Source: GCA-2732755 sp965228265 (lineage in GTDB: Bacteria; Planctomycetota; Phycisphaerae; Phycisphaerales; UBA1924). Taken from it: a stretch of 64,000 nt of DNA. The notes under the pieces were generated by a model. The model was given only the letters and a program-made list of their open reading frames with translations. It was not told the origin of the DNA and made no database searches. Made by a program: the position numbers and the translations under genes. Within the stretch, counting starts at the first letter, position 1, and each line of letters starts with the position of its first letter. Location of the stretch: the NCBI GenBank assembly GCA_965228265.1, contig OZ245804.1, positions 1,674,001 through 1,738,000 of the forward strand, given 5' to 3'. Positions 17,360 through 26,402 of the stretch are shown here, piece by piece.

Positions 17360-17707
17360 ATGGACAATGGAGAGAAGAGAAGCAGTCTTGAAGCGCTGGC
17401 AAACGCTTTTGTAGAAGAAATCAATCGTCTATATGATGACGGGAGCGCTACGCCAGAAGGTGTCGAAACGGTAGCAAACCGACGATACCTGACATTGCAG
17501 AAGTGGGCGAAGCTGCTAACTACTGATGAGCTAGACCAATCTCTAGAAAGCCTGTACGCAACTGTCCCCATACCTATAGCTCAACTGACCTTGCCAGTTA
17601 AGTTGTTGGAACTCGTAGCGCTTGAATCGGCAGAGAAACTCTGCTGGTGTCATACATACCGAGCCTTAGCTAATGAGAAGAGAAAGCGAAGCAAACACGG
17701 AGGTTAA
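17360..17707 (+). CDS. Phage protein of unknown function, 115 aa, helical
   Basis: The protein starts MDNGEKRSSLEALANAFVEE and is almost entirely helical with a basic C-terminal tail (EKRKRSKHGG). An ATG 39 nt upstream is possible, but the chosen one follows better conserved-looking coding sequence. Size, helicity and place three genes before the large terminase would suit a packaging accessory or DNA-binding role; this is inference. It is followed by the next gene after 2 nt. Confidence 0.55.
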   Translation: MDNGEKRSSLEALANAFVEEINRLYDDGSATPEGVETVANRRYLTLQKWAKLLTTDELDQSLESLYATVPIPIAQLTLPVKLLELVALESAEKLCWCHTYRALANEKRKRSKHGG

Positions 17708-17709
17708 AG

Positions 17710-18585
17710 GTGAAAGGCGCAAGCGGCGAAACTATTAACCCATACATTGCATATCCGCAGCTACCCAAGTCCTACCTACCGCTTTGGTTGCTCTCGGGTC
17801 GAATGTCTGGGCCGTGCGTAGTCATCGGTGGGGGAGCGAGCGCTAGAAGCGTTCTCAGGCAGAACTCGTTTGATAACGTCTTTGCCATCGCCTGCAATCA
17901 TGCCGTAGAGCATCATCCATCGGATATCGTTGTCTGCCAGGACTCGCATATTTTCAAGCATCAGCCGTTTGTAAGAGCCGTTGAGACCCGCAAAACGTTC
18001 GCAGTTACTTCGCTCTCTCGTCCTACTTCGAGGCTCTCAACTGAGAGAACGAGCGGTTTCTACTTCTGGCGAGAAAGCTGTAACGACAATAGAGAATGGC
18101 TGAACTCTGACCCCTGCCATGTACTAAAGAGCCCCTCTGTACTGAGCGGCTCTCAAGCTGTTGTTATAGCTCATGCGCTTGGGTTCTACCCGATTATCTG
18201 CCTCGGCTTCGATGCTTCGAGCAAGACTGACAGCTACTCATACGGCTTCAAACATCCGAAGTGGGGCGATGCGATGCCGCAGACAAAGGCTCGCCAGCAG
18301 ATGATAGATAAGCAATCCGAGTTTCTGTCTTGCAATGCGCACGAGCTAAACCTCGTCAACTGCGGTCTCGGTAGTTGGTCAAGAAGAATCGACCCAAAGA
18401 AGGTATCCCGCCTACTACAGCCGAATAGGGATACATGCAGGCGCATAATCGAGAGTCTATGGCTAGCGAACATGGACGCTTCTAACCCTAGAGCGGCTGA
18501 TATCTACCGCAACAAACGAAATCTACGGAGTAACAACCAATGTCAGGTAAGCGAAAGAAGCCACACGAACTCAAGTATGGCGTGA
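17710..18585 (+). CDS. MptE-like (DUF115) phage protein
   Basis: The 291-aa protein starts with GTG, 5 nt after GGAGG. It has a Rossmann-like nucleotide-binding start (CVVIGGGASARSVL, about residues 36-49), then a VFAIACNHAVEHHPSDIVV block and a SVLSGSQAVVIAHALGFYPI block, the layout of DUF115/MptE-like proteins. The family includes archaeal 6-hydroxymethylpterin diphosphokinase and many phage members of unknown role, sometimes labelled norphogenetic protein. A nucleotide-sugar or diphosphate transferase acting on envelope or DNA modification is possible but unproven. Its last 46 nt overlap the next gene. Confidence 0.6.
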   Translation: MKGASGETINPYIAYPQLPKSYLPLWLLSGRMSGPCVVIGGGASARSVLRQNSFDNVFAIACNHAVEHHPSDIVVCQDSHIFKHQPFVRAVETRKTFAVTSLSRPTSRLSTERTSGFYFWRESCNDNREWLNSDPCHVLKSPSVLSGSQAVVIAHALGFYPIICLGFDASSKTDSYSYGFKHPKWGDAMPQTKARQQMIDKQSEFLSCNAHELNLVNCGLGSWSRRIDPKKVSRLLQPNRDTCRRIIESLWLANMDASNPRAADIYRNKRNLRSNNQCQVSERSHTNSSMA

Positions 18586-19079
18586 AGGGCGAGAAACACA
18601 AAGACCCAAAGAAGCTCAAAGAGTATGTCGGCCCGCACCCAACGCTGGATATCGAATGTCTCATAACAGAATATGAGGATGGTTTTGTTCTTTATCGTGA
18701 CATCAAGAACAAGACATTCCTGCCCGGTTGTATCCCTTGGGGGCCAAGAAAAGGCAGACGAGGGCGCTGCATTACAACCATCATTGATGAGATTGCAGAC
18801 AGCGAAACATGGCTGGCGCTGATGGGTAAACACTTTGCTCTGACAGACAGCAAAGACGAGGAAGTACGCCTGCGCGCAATCGGTCAGCTACTCGATAGAT
18901 ACTTCGGTAAGGCTGTTCAGAATCAGTCTATCGAGGTTGGCTCGAAAGACAGCGACGCAATCAAGAGCAAGCTAAACGACCTATTCGGTATCAACGATGA
19001 GCCCGACTCTCTAGAGGGCGAAACCGAATCTAACGAATCTACAGAAGCAACGGACGACTACGAGGGTGAAGCTCAGTAA
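18540..19079 (+). CDS. Putative small terminase subunit
   Basis: This 179-aa protein has a very basic N-terminus (MSGKRKKPHELKYGVKGEKH), a helical core with EVRLRAIGQLLDRYFGKAVQ and an acidic tail. Its place directly before, and overlapping, the large terminase gene is the usual position of the small subunit, which recognises phage DNA for packaging. I see no classic helix-turn-helix, so the call rests on position, size and charge pattern. The start is preceded by the shared CTACGGAGT motif (18523-18531). Confidence 0.55.
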   Translation: MSGKRKKPHELKYGVKGEKHKDPKKLKEYVGPHPTLDIECLITEYEDGFVLYRDIKNKTFLPGCIPWGPRKGRRGRCITTIIDEIADSETWLALMGKHFALTDSKDEEVRLRAIGQLLDRYFGKAVQNQSIEVGSKDSDAIKSKLNDLFGINDEPDSLEGETESNESTEATDDYEGEAQ

Positions 19080-20469
19080 GAAGCAAATTGACTCTATCCG
19101 TAGCTCTCGATTTCTGCCCTATCAACGGCGCTTGATTGCTGATGAGTCGAGGTACCTTCTCTGCGAGAAATCCCGCAGAGTCGGTATCTCATACGCAATG
19201 GCATACAAGGCGCTGCTCTGGGCAATCGAGACCAAGCACAACGTCTATTACGCTGCGAACAACTTTCAGCGAGGTTTAGAGTTTGCGCAGTATTGCAAGC
19301 AGTTCGGGGAACTCATCAACCTTGAGGCTGGCGAAGAACTCGTCAAGCTCAGCGAGGCGACCCGAGACAAGATACCCGTTGTTGGTAACGCTGCTGTTGT
19401 TATCTGTTCCAGTAAGCCCGACTCACTAAGAGGGTGTACGGGCTCGGTCATACTTGACGAGTTCGCCTTTGCAGAGCAGCCCGAAGATTTATGGGCTGCT
19501 GCCCGTCCTGTTATCTCGGGCATGGGTTACGCAGGCAAGGTGTGCATCATCTCAAGCCATAGAGGGCAGACGTTCTTCTATCGCATGGTAGAGGATGCCA
19601 AGCGAAGCAAAGAAGAAACAGGCAGCTTCTCTGTTCACAGTATCAGCATTCACGATGCGTTACGAGAGGGCTTCGCTGTCAAGACTCCAGGCGACCATCA
19701 GCGGTATTTACCCGATTTCGAGAAAGCCAACGCTGCATACCTTGAAGAACTCAAGCGGACAGTTCAGGTCTCTGAAACGATATTCAAGCAGGAGTATGAG
19801 CTAGAGCCTGTCTCTGCTGGTACGTCCGTCCTGCCTCGGGCGCTCTATGACGAGCTAGCCATAGTTGAGGATACCGAGACAGAGCTTGACTTCTCTAGAG
19901 AGTATGGTGACCTGTATATCGGCGTTGACTTCGGTAAGCAGGACCAGACGGTTCTAACTGTTATCGAGGAACGGTACAACCCCAAGGTGTTAGATGAGCA
20001 TCTACGCAGAGAGTTCTTTGTACGGCATGTTGCGATTCTCAGCGGCAAGAACGCTGACCGCAATCTGACCCTGCCTGAACAGACGCAGTTTATCCGCAGA
20101 TGGGTAGGTCATAACAACGTAGTAGCCTGCTTTGTAGACCAGGGCGCTTTCGGTCTGTCTATCTATGAGGACTTGAAAGCAACAACTGGCAAGGTAACTG
20201 GGGTGACTTTCTCTCAGCCCGCAAAGTCTGAGATGGCAGAGAAGGTAAGGGCTTTCGCAGAACATAGAAGGATTGCTCTGCCTTCCGGTCGAAACCATAT
20301 CAAAGACGATATCTGTTGCGTTGAAGCTATCGAGAATGCTAGAAAGTCGCTGAGCTACGAGGGGCGAAGCACATACGGGCACGGCGACTGCTTTTGGTCG
20401 TTGGCGCTTGCAATCAAGGCAGCCGAAGAAGTCCGCAACTACGAATGCGCAGGCATCATCTACAACTAA
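19066..20469 (+). CDS. Large terminase subunit
   Basis: This 467-aa packaging motor has an ATPase domain with a Walker A-like loop EKSRRVGISYA (about residues 34-44) and a Walker B strand SVILDEFAF (about 125-133). The C-terminal RNase H-like nuclease starts LYIGVDFGKQDQTVL (about 283) with its first catalytic Asp. The SRRVGIS form of the P-loop is like the Mu gp28 group of terminases. The start is GTG at 19066 inside the end of the previous gene. It drives DNA into the prohead through the portal encoded next. Confidence 0.9.
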   Translation: MKLSKKQIDSIRSSRFLPYQRRLIADESRYLLCEKSRRVGISYAMAYKALLWAIETKHNVYYAANNFQRGLEFAQYCKQFGELINLEAGEELVKLSEATRDKIPVVGNAAVVICSSKPDSLRGCTGSVILDEFAFAEQPEDLWAAARPVISGMGYAGKVCIISSHRGQTFFYRMVEDAKRSKEETGSFSVHSISIHDALREGFAVKTPGDHQRYLPDFEKANAAYLEELKRTVQVSETIFKQEYELEPVSAGTSVLPRALYDELAIVEDTETELDFSREYGDLYIGVDFGKQDQTVLTVIEERYNPKVLDEHLRREFFVRHVAILSGKNADRNLTLPEQTQFIRRWVGHNNVVACFVDQGAFGLSIYEDLKATTGKVTGVTFSQPAKSEMAEKVRAFAEHRRIALPSGRNHIKDDICCVEAIENARKSLSYEGRSTYGHGDCFWSLALAIKAAEEVRNYECAGIIYN

Positions 20470-20483
20470 CTACGAGGTTCTAA

Positions 20484-22556
20484 ATGTTCGGACTAGGAAA
20501 GAAGAAGGCAACAAGGGAGATTACCAAAGCCGTAACCGATGTTATAGACTCGGACGTTGCGGGCTCAACGGGTGGCTTTGATGAGGTGTTCGCTAGAGCG
20601 CAGAGAAACGCTCGCAGCCTCGGAACCAAAGAACACTACTTACAGGTAGCGCCCGTTCGTAACGCTATCAGCAAGATTGCAGACAACGCAGCCCGAGCCC
20701 GTTTCCGCATATTCGATAGAACAACTGGGCAGGAGGTGGTAGGGGGAGACCTTTATCAGCTTGTCAACCGTCCGAACCGATTTACGAGCGAGTATCAACT
20801 CAAACAGGCAATGTACTCTTGGTATCTGCTTGCGGGCGAGTATGCCGTATTCATGCCGACAGACGGCAACGACGGGCAGAGCGCCATAGGTAAGCCAAGC
20901 TCTCTGATGGTTCTTGACCCGTTCAGGCTGCGAGTGAAAGAGCCTCAGAACCCGAGAGACATATCAGAAGTCAAACACTGGGAATATCACTTTCCAAACG
21001 GGGCGCAGCTACTAGCAAGCTCAGACCACATCCTCTACGGACGTAACTTTGCCCTTGGCGGTATCCGTGGTATTTCTCCGATTGTCAGCGGGCGCAATGA
21101 GATTGCTAGCTACTACTACGCATGGGACCATGTATCAGGGTTCTTCGAGAACTCAACGATGCCGTCTGCGATTGTCAACGTACCCGAGAGCATGTCGGCG
21201 CAGAGCATGGACAGAATGCGCCAGCAGTTCGCAGCGACCTTCGGGGGTAAGGGCAGGCACGGAGTATTGTTCGCAAAGGGCGATTACAAGATTGCGCCGA
21301 TGCAGAGCGGTCTAAAGGATGCGCTAGCAGACAAGCTTATTGAGATGAGCGAGCAAGACGTATACAAGCTCTACTCAGTTCCCCCGATTATCTCGGGCGA
21401 TTGGAACAACGCTAAGTACGATGCGGCAACAGAACAGCTTGAGAGCTTCGCTGAGAATACGTTGCTGCCGATGTTGCAGAACGCAAGCGACGTATTCCAG
21501 TCTCAGTTGGTAGACCGTTATGACTGGCGGGGCGACGTAAGGGGCAACACGGTAAAGCGCAGGCTCTCGCCTCTGACCAAGGCGGTATTAGAGAAGAACC
21601 TAGATATCTACTCCGAGTCTCGCTTTGTATGCATATTCGACCCCGAGACGCTACCCATCATGGGCAAGCTCGCCCGCCAGCGAATAGACATGGCGCTCAA
21701 GTTGATAAACGAGGGTCAATGGTCCAGCAACGAGGCGTTTGCTTACATCGGCATTGATACCCCAATCAACGAGAACTCAGAGCTACGAGACAAGGTATAC
21801 ATCAGCAACGCCCTAACGCCTCTGAGCGCTCAGAATGAGGGTTCAGAGACCGAGGGCGGAGAAATGGAGCAGGCAGCCGAGAGCAGCAGCGATGCTGTAG
21901 AAACAACGGCTCTCAACGGCGCTCAGATTGCTTCGCTTGTCCTCATCGCAGAACGTGTTGCAGAGGGCGTGATACCGAGAGAAGCGGGCAGGCTCTTTGC
22001 TTTGCTCTCGTTCCCCTTGGCTGACAGACAGACCATTAGCGATGCGTTCAACGCTCTTATCGAGGGCATCGCAGCAGAGCGGAATCAGCAGGCACCGAGC
22101 AACGATGCCGACAGCGAGGCAGAGACCATCGCTGAGGCTGAGCGGACGCTCAAAGCTGGCAGCGTAGCAGAGAAACTCAAGAGCCTTGAGAGCGAATACC
22201 CGCCCGCCAGGACAGACAGCAAGCAGGGCAATGAGTATGACGACGCATCCTACACAAAGGCGAGGCGTTGTCTGAACGAGCTTCGCAAGGCTGCGCTCAT
22301 CCGAGTTGCGGACGGGGGCAACCTCAGACTCAGGGACTTTGATTCGGCTCTAGACCAACTCAACGAGCCTTGCATCAAACCAGCTTCAAGAACCGTTTAC
22401 CGTGAACTCTCGCAGCTTCTCAAGTCTGTTGAGACGAATACGGAAGCTCAAACGGCTGTACGAATCTACTTCAACAGCTATCCAAGAGAATCTACACGAA
22501 ACCTAGCGAGGTCAATCTATGACTACAGAACGAACGATACCGGAGAAAATCCGTAA
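20484..22556 (+). CDS. Phage portal protein with long C-terminal extension
   Basis: The first 430 residues match the HK97-type portal family: VAPVRNAISKIADNAARARF near residue 55, PNRFTSEYQLKQAMYSWYLL, a GIRGISPI segment and a PPIISGDWNNAKYDAATEQL stretch. The dodecameric portal forms the head vertex for DNA entry. At 690 aa it is much longer than usual; the last 230 residues are polar, Glu/Ala-rich and helical, with no family I recognise. A weak CTACGAGG precedes the ATG, and the end overlaps the protease gene by 38 nt. Confidence 0.88.
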   Translation: MFGLGKKKATREITKAVTDVIDSDVAGSTGGFDEVFARAQRNARSLGTKEHYLQVAPVRNAISKIADNAARARFRIFDRTTGQEVVGGDLYQLVNRPNRFTSEYQLKQAMYSWYLLAGEYAVFMPTDGNDGQSAIGKPSSLMVLDPFRLRVKEPQNPRDISEVKHWEYHFPNGAQLLASSDHILYGRNFALGGIRGISPIVSGRNEIASYYYAWDHVSGFFENSTMPSAIVNVPESMSAQSMDRMRQQFAATFGGKGRHGVLFAKGDYKIAPMQSGLKDALADKLIEMSEQDVYKLYSVPPIISGDWNNAKYDAATEQLESFAENTLLPMLQNASDVFQSQLVDRYDWRGDVRGNTVKRRLSPLTKAVLEKNLDIYSESRFVCIFDPETLPIMGKLARQRIDMALKLINEGQWSSNEAFAYIGIDTPINENSELRDKVYISNALTPLSAQNEGSETEGGEMEQAAESSSDAVETTALNGAQIASLVLIAERVAEGVIPREAGRLFALLSFPLADRQTISDAFNALIEGIAAERNQQAPSNDADSEAETIAEAERTLKAGSVAEKLKSLESEYPPARTDSKQGNEYDDASYTKARRCLNELRKAALIRVADGGNLRLRDFDSALDQLNEPCIKPASRTVYRELSQLLKSVETNTEAQTAVRIYFNSYPRESTRNLARSIYDYRTNDTGENP

Positions 22557-23364
22557 GACATACGAGCTATCCCTAGCGGATATTGAGAAGGCAGACGGCG
22601 AACTTATGCGCGCCGTTATCACGGCTGAGATTGCCGATGCCGAAGGCGATGTTGTAGAAGTGGGGGGCATCGAATGGCCCCGCTACAACGCAGAGAACCC
22701 TTTACCTGTTCTCTCGTCGCATCTTCGCAAACTTCCAGACGGCAAGCCCCCAATCGTCGGCTTTGCAACCAAGTTGTACCGAGGCGAAACGGTAGCCGAT
22801 GGCAAGCGAGTTCCTGCCGTCTTTATGGAATGGGAATGGGCAGAAACCGAACTTGCGCACGAATGGAAGAGCGTATACGCAAGGGCAGGAAGGCTGAGCT
22901 TCTCTATCGGAGCAAGCGTGAAAAAGGCAGAGCCAATAGAAAAAGACGGGCGCATAGAAGGATTCCGGTACGTCGAGACAGAACTAACAGAAGTTAGCGT
23001 TGTCACGATACCCGCTAACCCGTCTGCGCTCAGCGCTCGGGAATCAACAAAGGCTATTGAAGATATGACAGAGAACCTAGCCAAGCAGATTACAGAAGCT
23101 CTCAACAAACAAGAGAGCCTCATCAATGAACTAGCGTCCTCGTTGGACGCTATCGAGACTCGCATAGACGAGCTTGCTACCTCCAAGACCGTTGCAGCTA
23201 ACGAGGCTGACGAGCGCAACGAGACTACATCGGTTCAGCCTAGCAGCATTGAGCTTAGCGAGAAGCTCACTGAAATTCTACAAAAAGTCAAATCTATGAA
23301 ATCTACGGAGTGTAGTTCAGATGGAAACCAACGAGATACTAAACAATCTGACGAAAGAGATTAA
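22519..23364 (+). CDS. Prohead protease with scaffold-like tail
   Basis: This 281-aa protein has the HK97-type prohead serine protease domain (residues about 10-180), with catalytic His in VLSSHLRKL (about 66) and Ser in GRLSFSIGAS (about 125) and the strand ELTEVSVVTIPANPSAL at its end. The last 100 residues are a predicted coiled coil (EALNKQESLINELASSLDAI). This suggests a protease-scaffold fusion that guides capsid assembly before self-digestion. It overlaps the portal gene by 38 nt and the capsid gene by 44 nt. Confidence 0.88.
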   Translation: MTTERTIPEKIRKTYELSLADIEKADGELMRAVITAEIADAEGDVVEVGGIEWPRYNAENPLPVLSSHLRKLPDGKPPIVGFATKLYRGETVADGKRVPAVFMEWEWAETELAHEWKSVYARAGRLSFSIGASVKKAEPIEKDGRIEGFRYVETELTEVSVVTIPANPSALSARESTKAIEDMTENLAKQITEALNKQESLINELASSLDAIETRIDELATSKTVAANEADERNETTSVQPSSIELSEKLTEILQKVKSMKSTECSSDGNQRDTKQSDERD

Positions 23365-24559
23365 CGATCTAGGCGAGCGTATCGCCACCAGCGAGAGCGA
23401 GACCGCAACCAAGGGCGAAGTTAACAGGCTCGCAGAGCGGCTCGAAGCATACGAGAAAATCAACCTTAGTGGCAAGGCCAAGCAGCGTACCAAGTTCTGG
23501 GATTCGGACGCCCAAGCATCCGAGTTCGTAGACTTCTTGGTTGATGGTCCTCTTGACGGACAGATCAGCAAATCACAGCGCGCAAAGCTGACCAAAGACA
23601 GCATCAGCAAGGCTGACTACGCAAACATCACTACCGACTCTGAGGGTGGGCACCTTGTCCCCGACTTGTTCAGTAACACTCTACAGGAGCGCTTCGATAC
23701 CTACGGCAATGCACGGCAGTATCACGATACCTACCAGATCGACGGCGGATCGCTTGAGCTTGCTCTCAACGATGGTGGTACAACCGCTAAGTTCAAGGGC
23801 GAGGCCGTAAACAGTGACTACACGAAAGAGGTGTTCGATACTGTAACGCTGAACCCCAAGGTAATTATTGCCTTGACCTCTGTATCGCAGTCGCTTCTCA
23901 ATCAGACTCGCTTTAGTATCGCTGACATCGTTGGTCGGGCGCTCGTTCGTGCCAACGGCTACCGAGAGGACTTCGCTGTCTTCAGAGGTACTGGTGCGAG
24001 CAACGATACTTCTGGTAGCATCACTGGCTACGAGAATGATGCCAATATCAACGAGGTAGAGCTTGGCGCTCTTGGCGACTTGTTCAAGGTCAACGCATCG
24101 GGTACGCCCGATGATGCCAACCCCAAGGGTGTTGATGCGCTTATCGCATGTATGAACCTCGTTCAGACCTACGCAATAACCGATGACTCGGCATGGTACA
24201 TGAACCGTAGAACCTTGAACTCTCTTCACAGCGTCAAGGATACAACTGGTCAGCCGGTTATTCGTATGGGCTTCAATGAGTCGCCGTTCGGCTCGTTGTT
24301 TGGTTTCCCAATTCGCCCGCTTGAAATCCTCGGTCCTAACTCTGAGGCTGCTCTCGACCAGGCATCCGAGGTTGATACGCTCGTTCTCTTCGGTTCGCTC
24401 CGAAGGGCTGGCGCGATCGGCGTAAGCGGTAGCGTATCGCTTGCCTTTGACCCGAACTACGACTTCCGTGCTGGCCTCTCGGCATGGCGTTTGTTCTCTG
24501 AGTTCGACTTCAAGGTAACTGACCCGAACGCAGTTGCACGAATTGTAAACCCCGCCTAA
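23321..24559 (+). CDS. Major capsid protein, HK97 fold
   Basis: The 412-aa protein has an N-terminal coiled-coil delta region (about residues 1-60) that the prohead protease would remove, then the HK97 fold: GGHLVPDLFSNTLQERF, SVSQSLLNQTRFSIADIVGR, FAVFRGTGASND and WYMNRRTLNSLHSVKD. The C-terminal part ends in VSLAFDPNYDFRAGLSAWRL, the usual late strand. The start carries the CTACGGAGT motif 10 nt upstream. Capsid decoration proteins are not evident. Confidence 0.9.
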   Translation: METNEILNNLTKEINDLGERIATSESETATKGEVNRLAERLEAYEKINLSGKAKQRTKFWDSDAQASEFVDFLVDGPLDGQISKSQRAKLTKDSISKADYANITTDSEGGHLVPDLFSNTLQERFDTYGNARQYHDTYQIDGGSLELALNDGGTTAKFKGEAVNSDYTKEVFDTVTLNPKVIIALTSVSQSLLNQTRFSIADIVGRALVRANGYREDFAVFRGTGASNDTSGSITGYENDANINEVELGALGDLFKVNASGTPDDANPKGVDALIACMNLVQTYAITDDSAWYMNRRTLNSLHSVKDTTGQPVIRMGFNESPFGSLFGFPIRPLEILGPNSEAALDQASEVDTLVLFGSLRRAGAIGVSGSVSLAFDPNYDFRAGLSAWRLFSEFDFKVTDPNAVARIVNPA

Positions 24560-24658
24560 TAGGTGGCGAGCATGAATAGGCACGCGCACCGAGCGGCGAG
24601 ACCGTTACCAATCCTCTTGCGAGTCGAAAGGCTCGCAGAGGCTTTCTAGGAGCCAACA

Positions 24659-24886
24659 GTGAATCATATCAAGACCTACAGAGTGTTACGCAGCATCTAC
24701 GTTGAGGGACTCGGAGAGTTTCGCAAGGGGTGTATTGCTGTTCTCGATAAGACAGATGCAGCGAAGTTCCCGGATGGATTCATAGAGATTCAAGCAGAGT
24801 ATGCGCAGGGGTTCGACGACGAGCCAGCGCCGATGAAATGGAATAGCGCAGACCTAGAAGATGATGAGACCGGGGATGACGACTGA
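24659..24886 (+). CDS. Small phage protein between capsid and connector, 75 aa
   Basis: The start is GTG at 24659 after AGGAGCC. The N-terminal half looks like a small beta barrel (VLRSIYVEGLGEFRKGCIAVL), followed by an acidic tail (DLEDDETGDDD). Its stop overlaps the next start (GATGG). Similar small genes after the capsid gene often encode head-completion or decoration factors; nothing decides it here. Confidence 0.6.
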   Translation: MNHIKTYRVLRSIYVEGLGEFRKGCIAVLDKTDAAKFPDGFIEIQAEYAQGFDDEPAPMKWNSADLEDDETGDDD

Positions 24887-25524
24887 TGGCGACCTCGGTA
24901 ACGCCCAACCTGTTTGAAGAGGAAACCATACTAGAGTGGTTCGCCAGGCATGATACCTCTAACTATGCTAAAGAGGGCGAGGCTAACGCTGTCTATACGA
25001 TTCTCAACGGCATCATCAAGCGGGCAGAATCATTCTGCAACCGTGAGTTCATATGGTCAGACGATGCGGTAGAGGAAGTGTCGGCATACGGCAACAGGCT
25101 CTATCTGTCCCGAACGCCTGTCAAAGAGATTCAGAGCGTAACTGCGTTCGTTGATTACGAGTATGCAGGCACGGGCGTTGTTGACAGCGATAGTTACTTT
25201 CTAGAGCAAGACGCTGTAGTTCTCAAGACTGGTAGAGACTGGGCGCATAGGCGATACCGAGTTGTATATTCGGGCGGTTACACGAACTACGGCGTTCCGG
25301 CAACCGAGTATCTAAGCGATGGTTACTCATCAACAGCACTGCCCGCAGATTTGGCGCAGGCGATTCTAACTCAGTTGAACTTTGAGTATGCCAACAGAAC
25401 CAAGGCAGCAGTTCAGAGCGTTACCGATAGGGACGGCTCGGTTACATGGAACCAGCCTTACCAATGGCTGCCGATGGTCAAAGAGGTACTGCATTCGTAT
25501 AGAGCGGGGCATGTTCCCCAATGA
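24886..25524 (+). CDS. Head-tail connector, gp6-like
   Basis: This 212-aa protein fits the HK97 gp6 / phage_connect_1 family. It has an N-terminal helical region (ILNGIIKRAESFCNREF), then LYLSRTPVKEIQSVTAF and the VVYSGGYTNYG turn, and ends with DLAQAILTQLNFEYANRTKA. These adaptor rings sit under the portal. Overlaps on both sides by 1-4 nt indicate coupling. Confidence 0.8.
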   Translation: MATSVTPNLFEEETILEWFARHDTSNYAKEGEANAVYTILNGIIKRAESFCNREFIWSDDAVEEVSAYGNRLYLSRTPVKEIQSVTAFVDYEYAGTGVVDSDSYFLEQDAVVLKTGRDWAHRRYRVVYSGGYTNYGVPATEYLSDGYSSTALPADLAQAILTQLNFEYANRTKAAVQSVTDRDGSVTWNQPYQWLPMVKEVLHSYRAGHVPQ

Positions 25525-25946
25525 CCCGAGGCGTAACCACAAGCGGCAGACTGTCTAAGCGAGATGCTTTCGAGAGCATCGTTGACGGCGCTTTCTATTC
25601 GATGTCAGAGAAGCTGCCCCGCATAGCTCATAACTACCGCAGCAAGTTCGTAGAAGCAGCCCTCAGCAGTTCTGGGCCTCGGACACTGGGCAGACGAACG
25701 GGCAACCTGCAAAGCTCGCTGAGGGTTCGCAGCTTTCCTAAGCGGGCAAATGTCAGCGAGGCAGGACGCTTGAGGGTCTTTGTTGACCGCAATACCTACA
25801 ACGGCGAACCCGCATTCTACGGCGCAGTCCAGAATGCCAAACGAGGTTGGTTCGCATACGGAATCGAGAGAGCAGACAGGTTGCTTGCTGCCGAGCTACG
25901 CAAGGCTCTTGGTCAGGCGTTCAGGCAGGAGAACCGCAGGCGATGA
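25521..25946 (+). CDS. Neck/tail-joining protein, HK97 gp10-like
   Basis: This 141-aa basic protein sits where HK97 gp9/gp10-type minor tail or neck proteins lie. The segment FVEAALSSSGPRTLGRRTGNLQ resembles the gp10 core (long helix, then a turn with a TGNL-type motif). It overlaps the preceding and following genes by 4 nt. Assignment rests on size, order and this motif. Confidence 0.6.
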   Translation: MTRGVTTSGRLSKRDAFESIVDGAFYSMSEKLPRIAHNYRSKFVEAALSSSGPRTLGRRTGNLQSSLRVRSFPKRANVSEAGRLRVFVDRNTYNGEPAFYGAVQNAKRGWFAYGIERADRLLAAELRKALGQAFRQENRRR

Positions 25947-26371
25947 GCGAGATAGGAAACATTCTGTCTGCGTTCGCTGATGCCATCAATACGAACGAGC
26001 TTGCTTGGTCCGAGGTTCGGATTGGTCCTGTCAATCTCGATACAAGAGAGAACGTTTGCTACATCGAGCCAGGCGAGAGTATCGAGTTTGAGGAACGGGG
26101 CACACAACGCATACACACAACGACAATCATTCTGAGCGCTCAGAGAACAGCTACTAACCGTACTGACCTTTCGGGTATCGACTACGGCGCTGACGCAATC
26201 AACGCAGTTCTAGACGCTGTAGACAGCAACAAGACATTGCAGAATCTCTGCCAGTCGCTAGAGCCTATGGCTTGCGACCTTTTCTACGACGACAAAGAAG
26301 GAATGCAAAGCATAAAGCTGCAACTTACATATAGCGCTCGCTTTGTCAGGGCCCGACAGCGGGCGCGCTAA
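25943..26371 (+). CDS. Putative tail terminator / completion protein
   Basis: This 142-aa protein starts MSEIGNILSAFADAINTNEL at an ATG overlapping the previous stop. It has alternating strands and helices (TTTIILSAQRTATNRTD; YGADAINAVLDAVDSNKTL; IKLQLTYSARFVRAR), the layout of tail-terminator proteins that cap the tail tube. The order (connector, neck, terminator, tail tube) supports it. Confidence 0.6.
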   Translation: MSEIGNILSAFADAINTNELAWSEVRIGPVNLDTRENVCYIEPGESIEFEERGTQRIHTTTIILSAQRTATNRTDLSGIDYGADAINAVLDAVDSNKTLQNLCQSLEPMACDLFYDDKEGMQSIKLQLTYSARFVRARQRAR

Positions 26372-26402
26372 TGAAACCTAGGTACCTACGGAGTCACTAA
26401 CT

